64,000 nt of DNA from Neobacillus terrae (lineage in GTDB: Bacteria > Bacillota > Bacilli > Bacillales > Cytobacillaceae). Below, one piece after another: positions 38,902 through 47,525 of this stretch; the first letter of the stretch is position 1; every line of letters starts with the position of its first letter. Both the position numbers and the translations under genes were made by a program. The notes below the pieces were generated by a model. It was not told the origin of the DNA and made no database searches. It worked only from the letters and a program-made list of their open reading frames with translations. Where the stretch lies: contig NZ_JAAOEO010000004.1 in assembly GCF_011393025.1 (NCBI RefSeq), positions 1 to 64,000 of the forward strand, read 5' to 3'.

Positions 38902-39258
38902 TTTAATATCCTCCTATGTAAATCAAAATTTTTTAGCTTTAGGGACCTAAATTAAATTTAGAATATTTCTAAAGCTTTTCAGGTTAAGATTACCAGAATT
39001 CAGATTTTCTTTCAAATGAAATGCTTAGCTCTGACATAGATACAATTCCCAATTCATAGCCTTTTATTCATTACTCTTATTTCAAAAGTTCCTACAACTT
39101 TAGTTTCGCAAAATTGTCATTTTTCATAAAAACGCTTAGCAGCAGCCTTGAGTGATATCAGCGAAAAAAATCGCTTCCAAATCATGTAAAAATCATATTG
39201 ACATGTTGTTAATAATTTCTTTAAATCAAGTTGTAAGGCATTTAAAGGAGTGGGGAAA
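38902..39258. other. Divergent intergenic region between sodA and fnr
   Basis: This 357-base AT-rich gap must hold the sodA and fnr promoters. I see no clear TGTGA-N6-TCACA Fnr box, no hairpin and no gene. AAAGGAG at 39244-39250 is the fnr ribosome-binding site. Confidence 0.6.
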
Positions 39259-39951
39259 ATGCAGAGCAGCATTTCATTATACAATGTACTTCTTCAATTT
39301 TTCGGTAAAAAAGAATCCGTTCAAAAGGTAAAGGCCGGGAGCGTTTTATTTCATGAAAAAGATCCAGTTCAGCATATTTTTATTCTTCTTAAAGGAAGTG
39401 CTGCAATCGGAAGGGTTCATGTCAAAGGCAAAGAATTTATTATAAAAATCTTAAATGGCCGTGAAATTTTAATAGAGTATCAGCTCTTTAAAGAGAAACC
39501 ATATTATCACTTTTATGCAAAGGCTCTTACTGATTGTGAATTTTTTATGATTAAGAAGGATCAATTTGAAGATTTTGTCTTAAAAAACCCAGCTGTTATG
39601 AATTCGCTGGTAGCGTGGATGAGCACCAGATATTTAAAAGCCCAGATGAAATGCCAGGATTTAATTATGAACGGCAAAAAAGGTGGATTGTACTCTATTT
39701 TGATTCGTTTATCTAATTCTTATGGTGTAGTGACTGAGGATGGGATACTTATTGACCTGCCTCTCACCCACCAGGAGCTGGCCAATTTGACTTATGGAAC
39801 AAGAGAGGTAATTCAGCGGGCATTAAAAGAATTACGTGAACAAGATATAATCTCGTATGATAATCAAAAAATCACGATTAAAAAATTAAATTTCCTCAAA
39901 GGGGAAGTAGATTGCCAGAACTGTTCCATGGAAATCTGTGGCTTAAACTAA
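39259..39951 (+). CDS. fnr: Fnr-type oxygen-sensing CRP-family regulator
   Basis: This 230-residue protein has a cyclic nucleotide-like beta-barrel (about residues 20-105), a long dimerisation helix and a winged HTH (LTHQELANLTYGTREVIQRALKEL, about 175-198). The C-terminal CX2CX4C (C219, C222, C227) and D134 reproduce the 4Fe-4S ligand set of B. subtilis Fnr (three C-terminal cysteines plus Asp141), and the GKKG...YSILIRLSNSYGV block is shared. It should activate anaerobic genes when oxygen is absent. The ATG at 39259 has AAAGGAG 8 bases upstream. It faces sodA divergently. Confidence 0.88.
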   Translation: MQSSISLYNVLLQFFGKKESVQKVKAGSVLFHEKDPVQHIFILLKGSAAIGRVHVKGKEFIIKILNGREILIEYQLFKEKPYYHFYAKALTDCEFFMIKKDQFEDFVLKNPAVMNSLVAWMSTRYLKAQMKCQDLIMNGKKGGLYSILIRLSNSYGVVTEDGILIDLPLTHQELANLTYGTREVIQRALKELREQDIISYDNQKITIKKLNFLKGEVDCQNCSMEICGLN

Positions 39952-40089
39952 AGGCAAAAGGCCGCTTTCTATGAATACACATAAGATCCCTTTGAAAAGG
40001 CTTCACGGGTCACAACAGCTTTATTGGACAAAATTCTTTTGAGGAACGTTCATGATGTCCCTGAAACCTTGCCTATAAAGTACCAAACC

Positions 40090-40172
40090 CTCGCATTCGC
40101 CAAGCCCTTTTTGGCGGAAGCTCCAATTTTGCTTATGCTTTCAAAATTTATGGATATAAATCTGATGATCTA
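40090..40172 (+). repeat. Family B intergenic repeat, copy 3
   Basis: CATTCGCCAAGCCCTTTTTGGCGGAAGC, then CTTATGCTTTCAAAATTTATGGATATAAAT and CTGATGATC, match 17149-17232 with some decay. The minus-strand end abuts the U-tract of the yqgC terminator. The preceding 138 bases after fnr show nothing else. Confidence 0.75.
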
Positions 40173-40209
40173 AAAAATAATCCCTGCCAATTGGCGAGGA
40201 TTATTTTTA
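40172..40209 (-). terminator. Terminator of yqgC
   Basis: AATAATCC and GGATTATT pair, with inner GCCAATTGGC also self-complementary, and TTTTTT follows on the minus strand. It touches the yqgC stop codon. Confidence 0.85.
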
Positions 40210-40210
40210 A

Positions 40211-40693
40211 TTAAGATGTTTGATAGAAAAAATACAGGATCATTATAGCCATAATCACCGTTTTCGTTATAACACTGCTAATAAATCCAATTACAGAGCC
40301 TATACCTATTTTAACACTCTCTGAAAAAGGCCTTCTGTTTACAAGAGTTTCTGCAGCAATAGCCCCAATAAACGGGCCAATCAGGATTCCGAAAAAAGGA
40401 ATAATAAACGGGCCAGCAATTAAGCCGATCGTGCTCCCCCATACTCCAGCCTTTGAACCACCATATTTCTTAACTCCAATCATATTTGCTATATAATCCG
40501 CCCCAAAAAGCAGGACAACAAATAATCCCTCTATCAGCCAAAAATACCAGGTGAAATGCTTAAAGGTAAATAAAACTCCATACATTAAAATGCCGCCTAA
40601 TAAGAATAGGACACTTGGAATAATAGGATAAATCAATCCTAAAAAAGCTACAGCGAATAGAATCCATATAATTATCCAAAATAGTATATTCAT
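40211..40693 (-). CDS. yqgC: DUF456 membrane protein YqgC
   Basis: This 160-residue protein has four or five hydrophobic helices rich in glycine and the repeated GLIAGPFIIPFFGILIGPFIGA region typical of DUF456. B. subtilis YqgC is the counterpart, in the same place. No function is established. Confidence 0.9.
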   Translation of the reverse strand: MNILFWIIIWILFAVAFLGLIYPIIPSVLFLLGGILMYGVLFTFKHFTWYFWLIEGLFVVLLFGADYIANMIGVKKYGGSKAGVWGSTIGLIAGPFIIPFFGILIGPFIGAIAAETLVNRRPFSESVKIGIGSVIGFISSVITKTVIMAIMILYFFYQTS

Positions 40694-40848
40694 TAAAATT
40701 CCATCCTTTTCTATATTTGTTCCCTTTTACCCCTATATTCTAAAAGTGACACTTTTCAAGTGCCGCAAGGGGTATTATCATTCCTTCTTGTATATCACCC
40801 TCCTTAAAGCTAAAATAAAGTGGTGAATCTGTTTAAGGGTGTGTAACA

Positions 40849-41622
40849 ATGAATATTTTCAAACAGCTATTTAAAAGCATTTATTCTCCAAAAGATATTG
40901 CTATTTTTCGTTTCCAGGGAATCGGGAAAACTATTTTGTATGTATTTCTTCTAACCCTTATTTCTCTCATTCCCCCTCTTATTTCCATCAGCACAGAAAT
41001 TAATGCTGCTATCCAGACGGGGAAAACGGTTATAGAAGATGAGCTCCCTTCTTTTACTATTAAAGATGGACAATTGAAATCCTCTAGCAAAGTGCCGATA
41101 ACAGTTGAAAAGGGGGACTTTACCGTTATTTTCGACTCTACCGGAACTGTAAAGCTAAACGATATTAAAGATGATAATACGGTAGCTCTTTTAAAGAATC
41201 AATTTGCTTTCTCTGGAGGGGGAAGAATACAAACATATGAGTATTCGATGCTCGACTCCTTAAAACTGAGTAATAAGGAACTTGCTGGTTTTATTGATTC
41301 TATCGAAAGTTCCCGCTACATTATTATCGGAATAGCTGCAGTGCTCATTTTAATTCTTACCAGCGCTTCAAGTTTTATTGAGATCTCCATTCTTGCTCTT
41401 ATTGGCCTTGCTCTTAAAAATATGGCTGGAAGAAGACTGAATTACGGCCAGCTTTGGAGAATGGCTGCATACAGTGAAACTTTGCCAACAATCTTTTTTA
41501 CTATTATGGCAGCAATTAAAACAACTGTACCTAATTCATTTTTAATCAACTGGTTTGTTGCCATCATCGTTTTATACCTGGCAATTAACGAAATACCCAA
41601 ACCTAAGCCGAAAATAAAGTAA
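40849..41622 (+). CDS. yqgB: DUF1189 membrane protein YqgB
   Basis: This 257-residue protein has an N-terminal helix (about residues 28-45), an extracellular region and a C-terminal group of helices (160-250). It matches the DUF1189 family, B. subtilis YqgB. AAGGGTG stands before the ATG. It is divergent from yqgC. In other bacteria DUF1189 proteins are linked to maltose or envelope functions, but nothing here shows that. Confidence 0.88.
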   Translation: MNIFKQLFKSIYSPKDIAIFRFQGIGKTILYVFLLTLISLIPPLISISTEINAAIQTGKTVIEDELPSFTIKDGQLKSSSKVPITVEKGDFTVIFDSTGTVKLNDIKDDNTVALLKNQFAFSGGGRIQTYEYSMLDSLKLSNKELAGFIDSIESSRYIIIGIAAVLILILTSASSFIEISILALIGLALKNMAGRRLNYGQLWRMAAYSETLPTIFFTIMAAIKTTVPNSFLINWFVAIIVLYLAINEIPKPKPKIK

Positions 41623-41647
41623 ACGTGCCTCTTGTGCACGTTTTTTT
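41621..41647 (+). terminator. Terminator of yqgB
   Basis: AAACGTGC and GCACGTTT pair around a 7-base loop, followed by a T-run. The 5' arm starts within the stop codon. Confidence 0.9.
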
Positions 41648-41709
41648 GTTCTAAGAAAAGCAAGACAAGCATATTCATGTAGAAAAACCCTGCAATGGAG
41701 TGCTTTCAA

Positions 41710-42048
41710 ATGAAAAAGCTGATTGGAATTCTTATTGCTTTATTAGTTATTTATATTATTTATTTCGACCTAACGGAAGGCACTATGCCCATTTCAGAAA
41801 ATGCCAGTGTCGAAGTAATAGCTAAAAAACCTGCAATTGCCAGATCAGCAAATTATTTCACCGTAAAAGTAGGGCCTGGAGAAACAGTGCTTTCTGTGGT
41901 TGAACACCAGCTCAATCATAATCTCCCTGTATCTATAGAAAAGGTTATTACGGATTTTAAGTCTCTTAATGGCGGACTATCTCCGGAGAAAATTCAAATA
42001 GGTAAAAGTTATCGATTTCCTGATTACACCGGGAAATTGACACAATAA
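41710..42048 (+). CDS. yqfZ: LysM-like anchored protein YqfZ
   Basis: This 112-residue protein has an N-terminal membrane anchor (residues 3-20) and a C-terminal LysM-like domain (FTVKVGPGETVLSVVEHQLN to IQIGKSYRFPDY). It is B. subtilis YqfZ-like, presumably binding cell wall at the outer face. The ATG at 41710 with GGAG 9 bases upstream was chosen over an ATG 15 bases earlier that would overlap that same site. It lies upstream of ispG. Confidence 0.83.
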   Translation: MKKLIGILIALLVIYIIYFDLTEGTMPISENASVEVIAKKPAIARSANYFTVKVGPGETVLSVVEHQLNHNLPVSIEKVITDFKSLNGGLSPEKIQIGKSYRFPDYTGKLTQ

Positions 42049-42163
42049 GAAGTAGAGCTCCATACTCTTTTCAGTCAATCTCCTTGTCTGATGTGTTCGA
42101 TACTGCTAAAATAGTATCGTATTGCATTTATTCGAATCCATCTCTTAAAGGAGCGAATTACCG

Positions 42164-43282
42164 TTGAATGAAATTACTCATCGTACTAAAACCCGTCCGA
42201 TTAAAGTAGGAAATTTAACAATCGGCGGAAACAACGAGTTAATTATACAAAGCATGACTACTACTAAAACTCATGATGTTGAAGCTACAGTAGCTCAAAT
42301 TAAGCGTTTAGAAGAAGCCGGATGCCAAATTGTCCGAGTTGCCTGCCCAGATGAGCGTGCAGCCAATGCGATTGCTGAAATCAAAAAAAGAATCAACATT
42401 CCTCTAGTTGTTGATATTCATTTTGACTATAAATTAGCCCTTAAAGCAATCGAGGGCGGAGCTGATAAAATCCGTATCAACCCTGGTAATATCGGGAAGC
42501 GTGAAAAGGTAGAAGCAGTCGTAAAGGCAGCTAAAGAACGCGGAATTCCAATCAGGATTGGTGTCAATGCAGGTTCACTTGAAAAAAGAATCCTTGATAA
42601 ATACGGCTATCCTACTGCAGATGGAATGGTGGAAAGCGCTCTTCACCATATTAAAATTTTGGAAGACCTCGATTTCCACGATATTATTGTTTCCATGAAG
42701 GCTTCCGATGTAAACCTAGCGATTGAGGCTTATGAAAAAGCAGCCAGAGCTTTTGATTATCCTTTACACCTGGGTATTACAGAATCTGGAACTCTTTATG
42801 CCGGCACCATTAAAAGTGCCGCTGGATTAGGTGCTATTATTAGTAAAGGAATAGGCAATACACTTCGTATTTCGCTTAGTGCCGACCCTGTAGAAGAGGT
42901 TAAAGTAGCGCGGGAATTGCTAAAGGTCTTCGGGCTTTCCTCTAATGCTGCTACATTGATTTCATGCCCTACCTGCGGAAGAATTGAAATCGATTTGATC
43001 AGTATTGCAAACGAAGTAGAGGATTATATATCTACAATTAAAGCCCCTATTAAGGTCGCGGTACTTGGCTGTGCTGTTAACGGCCCTGGAGAAGCAAGAG
43101 AAGCAGACATTGGTATAGCCGGTGCACGTGGAGAAGGCTTATTATTCCGCAAAGGGGAAATCGTTCGTAAAGTTCCCGAAAAAGAACTGGTTGCCGAACT
43201 GAAAAAAGAAATCGACCAGATTGCTGAAGAATACTTCCAAAAGAAAGCGAAAGAAGAAGCAGCAGCTCTACCCAATTTATAA
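42164..43282 (+). CDS. ispG: (E)-4-hydroxy-3-methylbut-2-enyl-diphosphate synthase (flavodoxin)
   Basis: IspG makes HMBPP from methylerythritol cyclodiphosphate, the penultimate step of the non-mevalonate isoprenoid pathway. The 372-residue protein has [18 protein letters not shown] at its start and Fe-S cysteines in SCPTCGR and [11 protein letters not shown]. The TTG at 42164 gives an N-terminus ([12 protein letters not shown], initiated as Met) that aligns with B. subtilis IspG; AAAGGAG lies 10 bases upstream. The next pathway enzyme, IspH, is also in the window at 50920. Confidence 0.96.
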   Translation: MNEITHRTKTRPIKVGNLTIGGNNELIIQSMTTTKTHDVEATVAQIKRLEEAGCQIVRVACPDERAANAIAEIKKRINIPLVVDIHFDYKLALKAIEGGADKIRINPGNIGKREKVEAVVKAAKERGIPIRIGVNAGSLEKRILDKYGYPTADGMVESALHHIKILEDLDFHDIIVSMKASDVNLAIEAYEKAARAFDYPLHLGITESGTLYAGTIKSAAGLGAIISKGIGNTLRISLSADPVEEVKVARELLKVFGLSSNAATLISCPTCGRIEIDLISIANEVEDYISTIKAPIKVAVLGCAVNGPGEAREADIGIAGARGEGLLFRKGEIVRKVPEKELVAELKKEIDQIAEEYFQKKAKEEAAALPNL

Positions 43283-43293
43283 TTTTTTGTATC

Positions 43294-43326
43294 AAAAAGG
43301 GCCGGCATATTGCCAGCCCTTTTTTG
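43294..43326 (+). terminator. Terminator of ispG
   Basis: AAAAAGGGCCGGC and GCCAGCCCTTTTTT form a strong stem around a short loop, 12 bases after the ispG stop. Confidence 0.88.
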
Positions 43327-43341
43327 CTCCTATTGAAACCA

Positions 43342-43707
43342 TTAAAAGAACGGAAGAATGAAGATTCCGATTATAATCGAAACTGCCCCTAATCCAATGG
43401 CCCATGAACCAAGCGATTCTGCTCCCCTTCGGCGTGCAATAAATCCTAAAACGATTCCTGCTGCACCAAAAAGAATAGGCATTACAAACAGCGATAAAAT
43501 AGATAGTGCCAAAGCAACTGTACCTAGCCCGGTGCCTCCTGCGGCTGTTTCCCTTCCGCCTTCGGCTGCATTTAATCCGCGGCCGGCATTTCGATTTATA
43601 CCCACCGGAGCGGCAATTTCCGCAGCTGTTTCTTCCCTGTGATCTGTGTTATCAGGGCTATTTCTCCTTAGATCACGCACTATAAATCCTTTATCCTCGT
43701 CTGCCAT
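43342..43707 (-). CDS. yqfX: YqfX-like protein with two C-terminal membrane helices
   Basis: This 121-residue protein has a charged, low-complexity N-terminal half (about 1-55) and two hydrophobic helices with GFIARRRG between them (about 62-82 and 95-120). It fits B. subtilis YqfX in place and layout. The ATG at 43707 has GAGG 7 bases upstream; the frame is open for 14 more codons. Function unknown. Confidence 0.82.
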   Translation of the reverse strand: MADEDKGFIVRDLRRNSPDNTDHREETAAEIAAPVGINRNAGRGLNAAEGGRETAAGGTGLGTVALALSILSLFVMPILFGAAGIVLGFIARRRGAESLGSWAIGLGAVSIIIGIFILPFF

Positions 43708-43890
43708 CCAAATCCCTCGCTTTCTTTTAGGAGCATTTATATTGTTCACGTTTCAAGCTGTAAATAATGATGTTAAAGTTTGTCTAATATCCTTTAAGTT
43801 GTTAGGGGCGAAAGTTTTTTCTTATGTGTGGAGTTTTTTTGGTAAAATAAAGGAAGAGAGATAATTTAGAGATAAATGAGGGAGTTTTAA

Positions 43891-44475
43891 ATGAAAAAAC
43901 GTTTTGGTATTGATATTGATGGAACGGTAACGAGCCCATCTTCAATGGTCCCTTTCATCAATGAAGCTTTTGGGCTTAATATAACTCTTGATGATATAAA
44001 ACAATATGATTTAAACCCGCTGGTTAATGTTTCTGAAGAGGAATTTGCTAAATGGTTTATTGAGAATGAACCGATGATATACTCCAAATCGCCAATAGCT
44101 CCTGGTGCCCTTTCCATTTTAACTAAATGGAAAGAAGATCAAGAATTATTTTTTATTAGCGCCCGAGGGGAAAATTTACTGGATGTAACAAACCAATGGT
44201 TTTTAAAAAATGGACTCTCTTTTGATCATATTGAATTAATTGGTACACACCATAAAATAGAAGCTGCTAAAAGGCATTGTGTGGATGTTTTTTTTGAGGA
44301 CAAGCACGATAACGCAGTCATGATTCACGAAGAGTGTAAAATACCTGTTATTTTATTTAATACACCGTACAACCAGGATCCCATACCTCAAGGGGTTATT
44401 AGAGTAAATGACTGGTATGAGGCTGATGAATGGATTCAAAGATGGCTTCAGAATAAGGAAGTTTTATGTAAATAA
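43891..44475 (+). CDS. yqfW: HAD-family 5'-nucleotidase-like protein YqfW
   Basis: This 194-residue protein starts GIDIDGTVT with the HAD nucleophile motif DxDGT, has SAR (motif II, about residue 90) and the acidic motif FFEDKHDNA (about 130). It belongs to the NT5C-like HAD phosphatases, so a nucleotide or related phosphatase is likely; substrate is not shown. GAGGGAG precedes the ATG. Its TAA stop is also the first three bases of a family A repeat. Confidence 0.87.
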   Translation: MKKRFGIDIDGTVTSPSSMVPFINEAFGLNITLDDIKQYDLNPLVNVSEEEFAKWFIENEPMIYSKSPIAPGALSILTKWKEDQELFFISARGENLLDVTNQWFLKNGLSFDHIELIGTHHKIEAAKRHCVDVFFEDKHDNAVMIHEECKIPVILFNTPYNQDPIPQGVIRVNDWYEADEWIQRWLQNKEVLCK

Positions 44476-44596
44476 GAAAAGCGCAAGAGCCCTGGTTAGC
44501 CCCAACAGGCATAAGACGAATCACGTAGGAAATCCTGATTTCTGAAGTGATTTGACTTATGACCCCGAGGGGCTGGGCGCTGGAGCTGGATTACAA
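44473..44596 (+). repeat. Family A modular intergenic repeat, copy 3 (short)
   Basis: It starts TAAGAAAAGCGCAAGAGCCC on the yqfW stop codon and ends GGGCTGGGCGCTGGAGCTGG. The inside is a long stem: CATAAG with CTTATG, AATCAC with GTGATT, and GAAATC with GATTTC. The TCCTGATTTCTGAAGTGATT module is shared with 20130-20150. Confidence 0.85.
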
Positions 44597-44648
44597 TAAC
44601 CTATTTCGGAGTTTTCAACAAGGTGAAAATCTATAATTTCCTAACCGA

Positions 44649-44960
44649 TAAGAAAAGCGCAAGCGCCCGTTCAGCGTAGCAACTACCTGAGTAAACTTCC
44701 TGTAACGGCTTCTCTGAATAGACAACATGCAGCTTTGCGACGAGCTGAACATAAGCTTCTTTGAAAAAGCTGTGGCGCAAGAGCACTTGAGATCTATGTT
44801 GATTTATCGCAGGGAGAAGCGGGATGGACACTAGCTGCACCAAGTATCCCCTAACGGTCATACCTGATGCAAGATAAACCCGGAAGCTTATCAAGGATAA
44901 AAACTCGCTGGGTGCTGGAGCTAGACAATTTAAAGGTAAAACTTTATACTTTGTTATCAA
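44649..44960 (+). repeat. Family A modular intergenic repeat, copy 4 (long)
   Basis: It starts TAAGAAAAGCGCAAGCGCCC, has the same first 130 bases as the copy at 7067, then adds modules (GGACACTAGCTGC, AAGTATCCCCTAACGGTCATAC) related to the copy at 53895, and ends CGCTGGGTGCTGGAGCTAGAC with GGTAAAACTTTATA. It lies about 50 bases beyond copy 3. A 109-codon frame on the minus strand is not a gene. Confidence 0.85.
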
Positions 44961-44963
44961 ATT

Positions 44964-44992
44964 AAAAAAGCGGCTGAAACCAGCCGCTTTAA
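44964..44992 (-). terminator. Terminator of the zur operon
   Basis: AAAGCGGCTG and CAGCCGCTTT pair around a 4-base loop, with a T-run on the minus strand, directly after the zur stop. Confidence 0.9.
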
Positions 44993-44996
44993 TTTT

Positions 44997-45410
44997 TTAA
45001 GCCAGACAATCCGGACAGCGTCCATATATTTCAAATTTATGTCCTGAAATGTCATATCCACTTAGGTCAGCCTGTATTCCAGCCATTGGGCAAATATCTA
45101 TTTCCTTGGACTTTCCGCAATCGAGACAAATAAAATGATGATGGTGATGATGCTGGGAACAGGTAAACCTAAAATGCTTTTCCCCGCTTAATTCTGTCAT
45201 TTCTAAAATTCCCAGTTCAGCAAACAGTGAGAGATTCCGATAAATGGTATCAAAGCTCAAGCCAGGGTACAGTTCCTTCATTTCCTCCAGCACATCCTTG
45301 GCAGTTAAATATTTATCGGTATCCGAGAAAAGCTGAAGCATTTCCTCCCTCTTACCGGTATATTTATATCCTCTATCCTTTAATAATTGAAGAGCTTCAT
45401 TAACTTCCAT
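44997..45410 (-). CDS. zur: Zinc-responsive Fur-family repressor Zur
   Basis: This 137-residue Fur-family repressor has an N-terminal winged HTH (about 1-80) and a C-terminal dimer/metal domain. The structural zinc cysteines are C95, C98, C132 and C135. A run of six histidines (H87-H92) in [10 protein letters not shown] is longer than the usual HxHxH of the family and supplies sensing ligands. Because znuC and znuB precede it in one operon, I assign Zur rather than Fur or PerR. B. subtilis Zur (YqfV) is at the same place. Confidence 0.9.
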   Translation of the reverse strand: MEVNEALQLLKDRGYKYTGKREEMLQLFSDTDKYLTAKDVLEEMKELYPGLSFDTIYRNLSLFAELGILEMTELSGEKHFRFTCSQHHHHHHFICLDCGKSKEIDICPMAGIQADLSGYDISGHKFEIYGRCPDCLA

Positions 45411-45425
45411 GGAAGCTGCCCCCTA

Positions 45426-46268
45426 TCAAGCAATTTTCCGAAAACCGGATTTTTTTATAAGAATAGCCAAAATAAGAATAAAAACAGAAATGATTACGAT
45501 TGTACCGCCTGGAGCCAAATCCATATAATAGGCCAGCGATAATCCACTGAGTACAGATATTTCCCCGAAAATCACGGATAGAAAAATGGTTTGTTTAAAG
45601 CCTTTGGCAATTCGTATGCTTGCCGCAACTGGCAGTGTCATTAACGAGGAAACGAGAAGTATTCCTACCACCCTCATAGAAGCTGCAATGACTAAAGCAA
45701 CCATAATGATAAAAATAAAATGGATGCTTTTGGCTGCAAGACCTGAAGCTTTTGCGTATTCCTCATCAAAGGATAAAAGGAAAAGTTCCTTATATAATAG
45801 GAAAATAACGATTGCAACCGTAATAGTGATGGCTAATATGGTCCATAAATCAGCCCTGCTGACCGCAGTAACACTCCCAAATAAATAACTGAACAAATCT
45901 GTATTAAACCCGTCAGCAAGGGAAATAAAGATTACTCCAAGTCCAATACCACCCGAAAGAATTATGGGAATTGCCAGCTCCTGATAATGCTTGTAAACTC
46001 CCCTAAGTTTTTCTATAAAGAGGGAACCTCCTACAGAAAAGACCATTCCCATATATAATGGATTCAGCCCGGAAAACATTAGAAACTTCTTCTCAAGTAA
46101 AAGGCTTGCTGCAATTCCAGCCAGTGTAACATGGCTTAGGGCATCGGCTATCAAAGAAAGCCTCCTGACTACAATAAAAACTCCCAGCAGAGGAGCAACT
46201 AAACCAATCAATATTCCTGTCATGAAGGCATTTTGCAAAAATTCATATCTTAAAATCGCCTCGATCAT
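45426..46268 (-). CDS. znuB: Zinc ABC transporter permease
   Basis: This 280-residue ABC-3 family permease has eight hydrophobic segments and typical VVRRLSLIADALSHVTLAG and VVGILLVSSLMTLPVA blocks. The family imports zinc or manganese; co-transcription with zur points to zinc. Its ATG overlaps the znuC stop (ATGA). Equivalent to ZurM of Listeria. Confidence 0.9.
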   Translation of the reverse strand: MIEAILRYEFLQNAFMTGILIGLVAPLLGVFIVVRRLSLIADALSHVTLAGIAASLLLEKKFLMFSGLNPLYMGMVFSVGGSLFIEKLRGVYKHYQELAIPIILSGGIGLGVIFISLADGFNTDLFSYLFGSVTAVSRADLWTILAITITVAIVIFLLYKELFLLSFDEEYAKASGLAAKSIHFIFIIMVALVIAASMRVVGILLVSSLMTLPVAASIRIAKGFKQTIFLSVIFGEISVLSGLSLAYYMDLAPGGTIVIISVFILILAILIKKSGFRKIA

Positions 46269-47050
46269 CTTGTGACTCCTCCGTGTTCATGTTCATGATG
46301 ATGGTCGAGCAAATGCACCTCATGCCCGTAGATTTCTGAAAGGCCATTCCGCTCCAACTGTTCAAATTCTTCCGTATTTCCGTGGAAGTGCAAGGTCTTA
46401 TTCAAGCAGGCCACATGCGTTACTTTATCCGAAACTGTTCCTATATCGTGAGTGACCATTAAAAGTGTAATTCCTCTATTCTTATTCAAATCCCCAAGCA
46501 TTTGGTAAAAGGAATTCACATTATGCGCATCCACTCCCACCGTTGGTTCATCTAGAATGAGAAGTTCAGGGTCACTTACTAGCGCTCTTGCAATGAAAAC
46601 CCTTTGCTGTTGGCCGCCTGAAAGCTCGCCTATATTTTTAAATGAAAATTCAAGCATACCAACAGATTCCAGCGCTTTTGATACTTTGTTTTTATCTTCT
46701 TTTTTAAGAAATTTAAATAAACCCATTTTTTTAGTAAGACCGCTTGATACAACTTCAAAAACAGTTGCAGGGAATCCAGTATTAAAGGAATTAGCTTTTT
46801 GTGAAACATATCCAACTTTTTCCCAATTTTTAAAACGGCGTATCTCCTGCCCAAATAAATAAATTTCTCCGTGCTGTGGTTTTAAAAGCCCTAGTATCAG
46901 CTTCATTAAAGTTGATTTTCCGGACCCATTTGGCCCGACCACACCGAGAAAGGCATTTTCCGGAACAGTAAGTGTAATATTATCAAGGACTGTTTCTCTT
47001 TCGTACCGATAGGACAGCCCTTTTATCTCTATAACTGGTTTGCCTGCCAT
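46265..47050 (-). CDS. znuC: Zinc ABC transporter ATP-binding protein
   Basis: This 261-residue ATPase has Walker A GPNGSGKST (about 36-44), signature [15 protein letters not shown] and Walker B LLILDEPTVGVD. The C-terminus is histidine-rich (HEVHLLDHHHEHEHGG), as is usual for zinc systems. The ATG at 47050 has AGGTG 6 bases upstream. No substrate-binding protein gene (znuA/zurA-type lipoprotein) is in the window, so it must be encoded elsewhere. Confidence 0.9.
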   Translation of the reverse strand: MAGKPVIEIKGLSYRYERETVLDNITLTVPENAFLGVVGPNGSGKSTLMKLILGLLKPQHGEIYLFGQEIRRFKNWEKVGYVSQKANSFNTGFPATVFEVVSSGLTKKMGLFKFLKKEDKNKVSKALESVGMLEFSFKNIGELSGGQQQRVFIARALVSDPELLILDEPTVGVDAHNVNSFYQMLGDLNKNRGITLLMVTHDIGTVSDKVTHVACLNKTLHFHGNTEEFEQLERNGLSEIYGHEVHLLDHHHEHEHGGVTR

Positions 47051-47066
47051 AATTATCACCTGTCAT

Positions 47067-47086
47067 TTTAAGAATCATTCCGATTT
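47067..47086 (-). promoter_or_regulatory. Possible Zur box upstream of znuC
   Basis: The minus strand reads AAATCGGAATGATTCTTAAA. The first half agrees with the Bacillus Zur box AAATCGTAATNATTACGATTT at 9 of 10 bases; the second half is weak. It lies 17 bases before the znuC start, a sensible repressor position. Confidence 0.45.
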
Positions 47087-47221
47087 AACTTTCGTAGTAT
47101 ACAATATCTTCTTATCAAAGTAAAGCAAATGGGTGCTTCTCCTTTTTTAAGTGTTTCCAAACTAGTTAGTGTCACTATTGCCTTCTCTCTGTCATACATT
47201 AGGGATGGAGGAGTGATAACA

Positions 47222-47476
47222 ATGAAGATTTTCGAAAACATAATTAATCATAAGATTAATACCATTACTGGTGATGAGCTATTAAAATACGCTAATCAAT
47301 TCAATATTAATGTGACCCGGCCCCAGGCTCAGAAAATTGCCGAATACTTAAGAGGAAGACAAGTAAATATTTTTGACAGTGCTCAACGTGCTTCCCTCGT
47401 AAAGGAAATCGCGAAGGTTACAAATGTAGAAACTGCGCGTGAGGTTAACAAATTATTTGTTCAGTTTACAAAATAA
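47222..47476 (+). CDS. yqfT: YqfT family protein (DUF2624)
   Basis: This 84-residue protein starts MKIFENIINHKINTITGDEL and has helical repeats without membrane segments; it is DUF2624, B. subtilis YqfT. GGAGGAG stands 8 bases before the ATG at 47222, which sets the start. Function unknown. Confidence 0.88.
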   Translation: MKIFENIINHKINTITGDELLKYANQFNINVTRPQAQKIAEYLRGRQVNIFDSAQRASLVKEIAKVTNVETAREVNKLFVQFTK

Positions 47477-47478
47477 AG

Positions 47479-47506
47479 AAAGCTGTGCAATGCTGCACAG
47501 CTTTTT
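47479..47506 (+). terminator. Terminator of yqfT
   Basis: AAAGCTGTGCA and TGCACAGCTTT pair around a 4-base loop and end in a T-run, directly after the yqfT stop codon. Confidence 0.9.
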
Positions 47507-47525
47507 TCTTTGGCCTGAAAATTAT

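Noticed and set aside
38902..39258. TGATATCA palindrome at about 39153 as an Fnr box
   Set aside because: The Fnr/CRP consensus needs TGTGA-N6-TCACA; spacing and flanks do not fit.
42164..42170. ATG at 42168 as the start of ispG
   Set aside because: It is out of frame; the TTG at 42164 gives the N-terminus expected from B. subtilis IspG.
44631..44960. 109-codon open frame on the minus strand
   Set aside because: It coincides with family A copy 4; the frame is a by-product of the repeat and is not seen outside it.
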